In this document: positions 18,844 to 25,682 of the stretch, in pieces | Layout: each line of letters begins with the position of its first letter | Numbering within the stretch: the stretch's first letter is position 1 | Source: Paramoeba atlantica | Taxonomy: Eukaryota > Discosea | Assembly: GCA_977017575.1 (NCBI GenBank) | Contig: CDRNVI010000083.1 | Span: forward strand, 248,001 to 312,000 | DNA length: 64,000 bases | Direction of reading: 5' to 3' | Made by a program: the position numbers and the translations under genes | The notes under the pieces: model-generated | What the model was told of the DNA's origin: nothing | The model's database searches: none | The model's input: the letters and a program-made list of their open reading frames with translations, nothing else

Positions 18844-19700
18844 TTAGCTTTCCGCATCCCAGTTTAAATCTTCCCAGTTTCTGTACAGGGAATTTACAAC
18901 GCTTGATGTAGAATTTAATACTTCTGGCGTTGTTCTCAAAATCTCCCAAGTTTTATCGTTCCGAGAAGTTTCCTGTTCGAGCCCCCGAGATATGGGGTCC
19001 GCTGCGTTACTCATCCCCGGCACCCATTTTATGTCAAGATCCACAGTTTCACTTTCCCTCAACTCCCATATGTTTTTAAGAATTTTTAGTGCGTTTCTTG
19101 AATTGCTGTATCCATTGCGCACAGCCGCACGAGCAGGTTCGCAATCAGTCGCAATGATTATGGCATCAAGTTTGGGGGTATCGGGAGGCACATTTCGAAT
19201 TCCCTCTTCAATAGCCATCAGTTCTAAAACGAACGCGGGAAGATCTCTCTCTATTTCAGAGTTCTCCTGGAACCAAACTCCGTACGTAGAGCCGTCAGGG
19301 CGGAAGTAGAGACCCCCCCTTCCGAATTTTTGGCTTGCATCCACAGCAGCATAAACGACGTTTCCAGTACGGAAAATTCTGGGGGTTTCATTCCAAGCCC
19401 TATTCATGGACGAGAGGAAGATGTTCGGCTTCTCTTCATGCCATTGGTTGAGGGGGATACCGCACAATTCTGAGTCCCAGCCGTGGATGCGAGCCTCACG
19501 TGCACATTGTGCTAACAAAATTAAAGCAGAAACCGCACGATACAAAGGTCGGCGCGCAATTCGCAGTTCATAACAATCTCGAAATCCAACCCACCGCCTC
19601 TCGAATTGTTGGAATTTGCGCCGTATTTCGCAAAGTACCATGGGGTATTTTCCGCCATCCGGGTGACACACTCCGTAAATTCCGTAAAGAACGCGTCGAT
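18844..19700 (-). pseudogene. Second retroelement RNase H fragment (fossil)
   Basis: The minus-strand frame carries a retroelement RNase H: VVYAAVDASQKFGRGGLYF, LELMAIEEGI, IIATDCEPARAAVRNG and WVPGMSNAADPISRG, which supply the usual D-E-D-D positions. The 100 or so residues before it look like an RT-RNase H connection. The RT itself is absent, so this is a truncated remnant. The ISRGL-type ending and the overall order resemble DIRS/Ngaro-type elements. It is distinct in sequence from the RNase H at 15420-15917. Confidence 0.7.
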
Positions 19701-20216
19701 GAAGTCATAGCAACTTTCCTTACGCGAATAGGGAGTGAAAAACAAACTACAAGGTGACAATTGTAATTTTTCTATACACATATTAATCACATATTAATAG
19801 ATCATAATAAAATATTATTATGTGCCCCGTAGGGCCACACATACCCTCTATAATATAGAAAATCTGCAAATCCTCTTCAAACAATTCTTTTCGTGAACTA
19901 TAAACACTTCTTTTGAAGTGAAAAAACACAACACACTCCAAAGATTATGCTGAATGACACCCACCCTAGTTCCTTAGTATCTTGTTATATCCGGTACCGG
20001 GCGGTGTCATTCTCACGCTGCAATGTATGTTTTCCATACATGATCGGGTGAACGGCACCCAAAACACAGCATTCCCGGTCTTCGGTATGACGCAGGCGCG
20101 CGAGCTGGTGTGACGTGCGGAGTAAAATAACGCTGCGATGCTTGAGGTACATACGTGGCGTATCTTATAAAAATGGTGTTCTTATATAAAGTCCATATCT
20201 CATCATAAGGTACAGA
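19701..20216. other. No gene recognised
   Basis: A/T-rich sequence. About 45 bases at 19857-19905 (CCTCTTCAAACAATTCTTTT) recur inverted at about 23802-23850. Otherwise nothing recognisable is present. Confidence 0.45.
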
Positions 20217-20682
20217 AAGCCTTCAACATTAGAAGGACGATCTGTTTGCTGCAACTCGCAGCCTTTGACTACTCACCTTCACACTTCTTTCCAACTTCCC
20301 TAATACTGCCGCTCTGCACGTCTTCTTGGAGAGCCTCCATTTTTATCCTCCCAGTCTTAAAAAGCGTAAGGAGAAATTGAACCTGGTGGATCGACAGCCC
20401 GAGCTGAAAGGGAGTTTTGGGCGCTCTAGAGTTATCGCTCCATCTGGGAACATTTTTCACACGCACGCAATAGACGTTTATCGTAGCAGGGGGCTTCAAG
20501 AGCTTCGGTTGCGTGAGGGAGGGATGCAGAAACATTTGATGAATCTCAGCAAGGCCCGAGCTGAAAAAGATTTTTGGCTCTCTAGAGACCCACTGATTCC
20601 TCATCCGTACAACTGAACCCTTCGATTCCTGTGTGAACAAGCTTGCCCGGCACTTTCGAAGAATACCAGCAAAACCCGAGGA
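20217..20682 (-). repeat. Inverted copy of the retrocopy body found at 24931-25392
   Basis: The minus strand of this segment matches 24931-25392 on the plus strand with few differences, including three imperfect internal repeats that would read SREPKIFFSSG. It lacks the SL head and the poly(A) end seen in the other copy. The two arms lie 4.2 kb apart in opposite orientation. Confidence 0.9.
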
Positions 20683-20690
20683 GCATTCTG

Positions 20691-21326
20691 ATGAAGGGCT
20701 ATGAGGTGACCGTTCAGGCTGTCTGGGGACATATTGGCGAAGCTCATCGCGAGACTGTACTGGGCAACATATCTCTTAAGGAGGATGGTTCCGGCGATCT
20801 GGAGGCTAAGTGGGCGGATGAACCTGGAATGGCGTATGACTTCCCGTTTCCCGAGATTCATTACTATGAACTTCATATCATCTCTGTCCGTGCACGGATG
20901 CCGGGAGGACGTAGAGTTGAAGATGCAGAGAAAATTTCAATTGCTCCTATCACGGATCCAGCCAAATTTACTTCGTATGACGCATTGACTTGGGGACCGT
21001 GGTTAGAGTCGGTAGATGAGCTTCGGGTACGTGATTTGATTCGGGATTTACGCACCGCGCCGGAATTCGGGCTTCTTTTGAATCCACCGCCGATCCGTGA
21101 ACGTTTATTTAAGATGATCATCGAATGGATCAATGCGGCGCGAGTCTATCCGCAGTGGCGCGAGGAACATTTCTTAGCTATCGTCCGGACTGCGATCGAG
21201 GAGCTCAGGAACAATTATTGGAATGCTGCGGGAATCCCTATTGAGAACCTTCAGTTGAAGCTTCATAAAGAGGCCGAAGGGAAAGATGCATACTCCACGG
21301 GCGCGGCCTTTTTTTCTCTCTCCTAG
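20691..21326 (+). CDS. Uncharacterised protein, 211 residues from the ATG at 20691
   Basis: I do not recognise the family. The open frame extends upstream to about 20643, but the first ATG is at 20691, nine bases beyond the inverted repeat arm. The protein is acidic and evenly mixed, without signal peptide or membrane segment. The N-terminal half reads like a beta-rich domain (YEVTVQAVWG, YYELHIISVRARM). The C-terminal half looks helical (RLFKMIIEWINAARV, LAIVRTAIEELRNNYW). The uninterrupted frame, balanced composition and G+C above its flanks favour a real gene over chance. It could be a host gene or a cargo gene of a mobile element. Confidence 0.5.
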   Translation: MKGYEVTVQAVWGHIGEAHRETVLGNISLKEDGSGDLEAKWADEPGMAYDFPFPEIHYYELHIISVRARMPGGRRVEDAEKISIAPITDPAKFTSYDALTWGPWLESVDELRVRDLIRDLRTAPEFGLLLNPPPIRERLFKMIIEWINAARVYPQWREEHFLAIVRTAIEELRNNYWNAAGIPIENLQLKLHKEAEGKDAYSTGAAFFSLS

Positions 21327-21690
21327 GCTGATGTTGCCATTTGTTCAACCGTTTTTTTGCAATTAATAAGGGGGGAGAAGTATGAATCGCGGCATTGCCT
21401 CTATATTTTGACCCAGTAGACGAACCAAGTAGGTCCATTGGGGGGGGTATACGAGTTGAAAACAAGCAATCAAATTAGCAATTTGAAAATTTAGCTTTTT
21501 TTTTTTTACTAAAAACTAGCAAACAATTCTACCCGAAATCCACCCCTAATCAAATCACTCCCGCACCAAAACTAAGACCCGTGACGGCACGTCGGTTAGT
21601 GACTTGGTACCCCCCCTTGCCCCCCCCCCCCCTTTCGCAGAGAAACACCCTCCCCCCCCCCTGCGGCTGTTAAATGATTGGGGGGGACGA
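21327..21690 (-). repeat. LINE-B 3' untranslated end (inverted copy)
   Basis: Bases about 21383-21485 are the reverse complement of 33718-33826, the last 110 bases of LINE-B before its poly(A). This fixes the 3' end of the minus-strand LINE-B fragment. No poly(A) follows in this copy. C-runs occupy about 21610-21665. Confidence 0.85.
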
Positions 21691-22770
21691 ATTACTCATC
21701 GTTCCCATATCCAAGGAGGGCCGTGTCAGGGACCGCCGCGGGAAGTCGGAGTACCAGCATCCGAGCCTGTGTCCGCATCAGAGTGATGTTAAGTGACGTC
21801 ACCAATTGGTGTAAGGCTTCCCCGTTCGAAAGGGTACCCCCGGAGTATGCCGCACGAGAGACGGAAACCTCCTTGAGGATCGCAAAGGCGCTTGGACTCC
21901 ACGCTCCATAAGATTCCACGACCATCGCTCCAAATCGATGGCGTGCAAACTCTGCTTCCTCTCTTTGCTTCTTTTTGTTTTCGGTGGCGTATCGTTCCGC
22001 AAAAGACCCCGCCGTCACCCAGTTAGCATCACGGACTAAGTCCGTATACTTTGGTTGCTGAACATGAGTGACGGCGAAGTCTAATACAAGAGACTGGCTT
22101 AGCCCGATTGTAGGGATGGACACGTCTCCGGGCCTGGTGAGGGCGCCCCCAGGACCCTTGTTGCCCAGACTCACTTCTCTCCGCGGGGTGAAACCGGCCT
22201 TTTTACATTCAGAAGTAAACTGTGCCGCTAGTGCGTTGTGGCGTGCGATTATACCATGCCCGCTTTTGCACCCCAGAGCGTGGTCACCCTCGGGATCTAG
22301 CGGTAGCGTGCATTTTTCCATAGGACAAGGCCGGGACGCTGGATAGATCGGGTCCCCTAGCCACCAGCGTGTGAGGGTGCGAAACTCCGTCGGTGTGAAA
22401 GCCAGACCGGTTTTCTTGGAGGGGATCACAAAAGCCCATTCTGAGGCTCCTTCTCCTGTTTCTGATATCCATCTGGCCCGTGTGCGAAGGTCAGCTTTCG
22501 CAAATGCCTCGTGAAATTCCTGGTTGGCGATGGCGTGGCTAAGGTCGCGTTGTCGGGGAATCACCAGTTCAGTTCCGGATTCTTGCGCGTCGGTATACGG
22601 AGAATCAGTCGCCAAAGCCATACTTTTCGGAATTTTGCCGCCTTGTTGGACCACCGTCTTTCCGGCACGCCTGTTCACCTCCCGCACGGCATGGTCAAAG
22701 CCCTCAGCGTCCGCTGGGTCCCAACGGTCTTTGTCCGTTGAGAAAGCTACGGAGGCAACGTAATAATAAT
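21383..22770 (-). mobile_element. LINE-B fragment, 5'-truncated, minus strand
   Basis: The truncated copy keeps the C-terminal quarter of LINE-B ORF2 and the 3' end. Homology starts near 22770 (VASVAFS, RWDPADAEGF against the full copy's WDPSEAEGF) and runs to the conserved 3' tail at 21383. Unlike the full copy it does not end in poly(A) and is not bordered by the 18-bp repeat. Confidence 0.85.
21692..22687 (-). pseudogene. LINE-B endonuclease-domain fragment
   Basis: This 331-residue frame matches the end of the LINE-B ORF2 protein. It has ARWISETGEGASEWAF and FTPTEFRTLTRWWLG, then a zinc-binding block (CPMEKC, GDHALGC, HGIIARHNAL), then the nuclease block RPGDVSIP ... LVLDFAVTHVQQ, an R2-type PD-x12-14-D arrangement. 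It also shows the natural end of the protein (TSLNITLMRTQARMLVLRL), which in the full copy lies in a shifted frame. The frame is uninterrupted but lacks the RT, so it cannot be autonomous. Confidence 0.85.
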
Positions 22771-22849
22771 ATAATAATATACCACTTAGTTCTTAAAAGT
22801 GGTTAGGAATCTTTCTGCCATGACTTTGAATGCTACTTTCTTTCTCTTA

Positions 22850-23052
22850 TTCTTTGGACTGACGCAAATGCCTTTTGCAGCATTTTCCAATCGTTGAAAA
22901 GGGCGGAGCGTTGAAAGACCAAAAATATGCTTCGCTATGTTCTCTCTTGAAGGGGAATTAAACGCATTTTTTAGGTCTATTGATAAGATGCATGCCCCCG
23001 TTCTGTAGCGTTCATTTAATGTGTGAATGATACGTTCGCACCCAGCCTTCGG
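22850..23052 (-). pseudogene. LINE-A reverse-transcriptase fragment, inverted relative to the next piece
   Basis: The minus strand reads KAGCERIIHTLNERY, then LSIDLKNAFNSPSREN, then IFGLSTLRPFQR. This matches LINE-A RT around its first catalytic Asp (LSVDLKNAFNSPSRAD in the full copy). It joins directly, at about 23050, to the plus-strand LINE-A C-terminal fragment. The match fades left of about 22900. Confidence 0.85.
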
Positions 23053-23766
23053 AAATTCACCTTAGCAGTAATGCCCCGCCTGGGAATGGGCCATCCACGT
23101 CTTCCCGAATCTCTCACCTGCCCCGGATGCAGAGTTCTTCTAAACAGTGCCACTGCCCTTACACATATTCCGGGTTGCGTCCGATGTGCGGGAATGAATA
23201 CAACGGTAAAGCACAACGCACTAGTACGCTATATTCATAATATGTGTCTGCGTGCGGGTATTCCTTGTGAGTTAGAGCCACGGCAATTCTCCACATATGT
23301 GTGCACATCATGCTCCGAGGTGATCCGAGAAGAACGTCGGCGAGAGCACATTGCGACATGCAAAGGCAACACGCTACACCGTTCAGGTCCCGATTTGGTT
23401 ATTTATTGGGCGACAGGTGAAATCTTCTATGATCTCACCGTCGTACACGATCTGGCACCATCTCTTGCGGGAACAACACCGGCGAAGGCAATCAAAGATG
23501 CGATCGCGCGGAAAAACACCAAATACGTCTCATCGAATATGTTCGCCGAGGAGCAATTCGCCTGTTTACCGGTGCTGTCAAGTGGCTCATTGCACGCCCG
23601 AACTCGGGAGCTGCTACGGCTTCTGGCGGAAAAGATTTCTATTGAGCCCAGCAAGGTGGAAAACGATTTCATACTTCTCTTGCAGGAGATGAATGGAAAC
23701 ATTCTCCTAGGCCAGCTCAGAAAGTACCTGAGCCAAAGCCATGGGGACGATATTTGCGCTTTTTGA
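23053..23766 (+). pseudogene. LINE-A C-terminal endonuclease fragment
   Basis: From FTLAVMPRLGMGHPRLP onward this frame matches the C-terminus of LINE-A. It holds zinc-binding CPGC ... CVRCAGMNTTVKHNAL, a second C-x2-C (YVCTSCSE) with H-x4-C, then the nuclease block SGPDLVIYWATGEIFYDLTV, where PD and D are 12 residues apart. It ends in LLLQEMNGNILLGQLRKYL. The frame is uninterrupted, but the RT part in front is replaced by the inverted fragment at 22850-23052. Confidence 0.88.
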
Positions 23767-23997
23767 TGGAATATGCAGTGAGAATCCGTGGTAGGAAGTC
23801 TCATAGTTTACGAAAAGAATTGTTTGAAGAGGATTCGCAGTTTATATCATACAATTATTAAGACAACGTTTAAAAAATAATAATTCTGAAATGGCATAGT
23901 GTATTTTTTTTGCTTCCAAATAAAATTTTGTTGGGTGTAAAAAAGCTTGTGAATTTTTCCGCGAAAATCAGACATCGAATGCACCTCCACACGAGAA
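23767..23997. other. No gene; 3' flank of LINE-A fragment
   Basis: A/T-rich sequence that ends where the 18-bp repeat begins at 23998. About 45 bases at 23802-23850 recur inverted at 19857-19905. Confidence 0.45.
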
Positions 23998-24203
23998 CTT
24001 TTGTTAAGACCCTTTCTTTTGTTAAGACCCTTTCTTTTGTTAAGACCCTTTCTTTTGCTAAGACCCTTTCTTTTGTTAAGACCCTTTCTTTTGTTAAGAC
24101 CCTTTCTTTTGTTAAGACCCTTTCTTTTGTTAAGACCCTTTCTTTTGTTAAGACCCTTTCTTTTGTTAAGACCCTTTCTTTTGTTAAGACCCTTTCTTTT
24201 GTT
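23998..24203. repeat. 18-bp satellite, short array (about 11 copies)
   Basis: Perfect or near-perfect copies of the 18-bp unit AAGACCCTTTCTTTTGTT. The array starts abruptly with CTTTTGTTAAG after GAGAA and stops after CTTTTGTT before GTCGCAAC. One copy has GCTAAG. It has the same unit and orientation as the giant array further right. Confidence 0.97.
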
Positions 24204-24425
24204 GTCGCAACATATGTGGACTCCAATTTAATTCCGCGCGAGCAATTCGTATGCCTACCGCTTTTGACAGGTGGTGCCATGAACAAGAGCACTATAAATT
24301 TCCTCCATAGCCTCGTGGATGCAAACGGATTCGAACGCCGTCATATTCTTGAGGACTTCAAGTTGCTTCTTCAAGAATTGAACGGAGCTCTCCTGGCTTC
24401 GCAACTGCGAAAGACAATGCAATAA
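24204..24425 (+). pseudogene. LINE-A extreme C-terminal fragment
   Basis: About 70 residues (VATYVDSNLIPREQFVCLPL to LLLQELNGALLASQLRK) match the last part of LINE-A (YVATGMIAQESFQCIPIL to LLLQNLNGLVVHSQLRE). The copy is heavily 5'-truncated, and its left border is the 18-bp repeat at the same phase as the left border of the full LINE-A. The repeat happens to stay in frame with it. Confidence 0.85.
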
Positions 24426-24622
24426 AACAGGTCATCTCATATTACAAGATGTTATTATTACAAGATTTTATCATTACAATCTTTTAAAAAACCCGTTCAC
24501 TTAGTATCATCTACAAACAATATAGTTTTTGATTTTCTCAGTAGGAAAGGGATTCAAGGTAGGCGTTCTCGACACTATTGACTCACAGGCTCTTTCTTGT
24601 AGAATACCCCGTTGGATTGGCT
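24426..24622. other. No gene; 3' flank of the LINE-A fragment
   Basis: A/T-rich sequence up to the next short 18-bp array. No poly(A) is seen before the array. Confidence 0.4.
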
Positions 24623-24678
24623 CTTTTGTTAAGACCCTTTCTTTTGTTAAGACCCTTTCTTTTGTTAAGACCCCTTCT
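24623..24678. repeat. 18-bp satellite, three copies
   Basis: Begins CTTTTGTTAAG right after GGATTGGCT and ends in the middle of a unit where the SL-headed retrocopy starts. Confidence 0.95.
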
Positions 24679-24690
24679 TTAACGATAAAG

Positions 24691-24727
24691 TCTTTAACGA
24701 TAAAGATACAGTTTCTGTACCTTGTTG
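24691..24727 (+). other. Spliced-leader (SL) sequence, 37 bases
   Basis: It begins TCTTTAACGATAAAG and ends ACAGTTTCTGTACCTTGTTG. The 3' 20 bases match the trypanosome SL ending ACAGTTTCTGTACTATATTG at 17 positions. An identical 37-base copy lies on the minus strand at 50968-50932, and a 34-base copy at 29642-29675. Next comes a pyrimidine tract, then AG at 24751-24752 and ATG at 24759. It is not an SL RNA gene, because it is the head of a retrocopy. Confidence 0.85.
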
Positions 24728-24930
24728 GTTTTTTTTCCCTACTAAGTTTTAGACCTTCATGTGTCCGGGGCGGCATTGACCCAAGCGAGAAGTTGGGAGG
24801 GTGAGGTTCATGTCTTCTCTGCACCTGTTGCATGAATTGTCGAAACGCGCTTCGCTTAAAGGAACAAGGGGTCCAGGAACACTGAAGCAAAAGCGGTGGA
24901 ACTCTCGAGCGCCAAAAATCTTTTTCAGCT

Positions 24931-25392
24931 CGGGTTTTGCTGGTATTCTTCGAAAGTGCCGGGCAAGCTTGTTCACACAGGAATCGAAGGGTTCAGTTGT
25001 ACGGATGAGGAATCAGTGGGTCTCTAGAGAGCCAAAAATCTTTTTCAGCTCGGGCCTTGCTGAGATTCATCAAATGTTTCTGCATCCCTCCCTCACGCAA
25101 CCGAAGCTCTTGAAGCCCCCTGCTACGATAAACGTCTATTGCGTGCGTGTGAAAAATGTTCCCAGATGGAGCGATACCTCTAGAGCGCCCAAAACTCCCT
25201 TTTAGCTCGGGCTGTCGATCCCCCAGGTTCAATTTCTCCTTACGCTTTTTAAGACTGAGAGGATAAAAATGGAGGCTCTCCAAGAAGACGTGCAGAGCGG
25301 CAGTATTAGGGAAGTTGGAAAGAAGTGTGAAGGTGAGTAGTCAAAGGCTGCGAGTTGCAGCAAACAGATCGTCCTTCTAATGTTGAAGGCTT
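24931..25392 (+). repeat. Segment duplicated in inverted orientation at 20217-20682
   Basis: This is the central part of the SL-headed retrocopy. Its inverted partner lacks both the SL and the poly(A) ends. Confidence 0.9.
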
Positions 25393-25479
25393 GAAAGTAG
25401 TAGTGCTTGATATGCTTTTTATACAATATTAAAGATATCTACCATATGTGCAACTCGTAAGCATTCATACAAAAAAAAA

Positions 25480-25630
25480 CTTTTGTTAAGACCCTTTCTT
25501 TTGTTAAGCCCCTTTCTTTTGTTAAGACCCTTTCTTTTGTTAAGCCCCTTTCTTTTGTTAAGACCCTTTCTTTTGTTAAGACCCTTTCTTTTGTTAAGAC
25601 CCTTTCTTTTGTTAAGACCCTTTCTTTTGT
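25480..25630. repeat. 18-bp satellite, about eight copies
   Basis: Starts CTTTTGTTAAG directly after the poly(A) of the retrocopy and ends TTTCTTTTGT directly before LINE-A. Both AAGACCC and AAGCCCC variants are present. Confidence 0.97.
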
Positions 25631-25682
25631 CTCGTCAGAAGAACCCTCGATCCGGACCCGAGATGCCCCATCCGGACCCCAG

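Larger units (their letters stand above)
24676..25479 (+). mobile_element. Retrocopy of a trans-spliced mRNA: SL head, body, poly(A), between satellite repeats
   Basis: The insertion starts with the spliced-leader sequence at 24691-24727 (preceded by a 15-base partial copy), has a body of about 740 bp, and ends in nine A at 25471-25479. The 18-bp repeat lies on both sides. This is the structure of a processed mRNA copied into DNA by a retrotransposon. The body has three imperfect repeats that read S-R-x-P-K-I-F-F-S-S-G. A long plus-strand frame (24801-25205) exists but has no recognisable family. The mRNA could be a non-autonomous element or a host transcript. Confidence 0.75.

Noticed and set aside
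20207-20218. A fourth, partial SL (TTTCTGTACCTT on the minus strand)
   Set aside because: The match is only 12 bases and lacks the rest of the SL; it may be chance.
24691-24727. SL RNA gene
   Set aside because: Only one copy has GT after the exon. None has a plausible intron with Sm site, and all are followed by coding-type leaders, so they are retrocopy heads.
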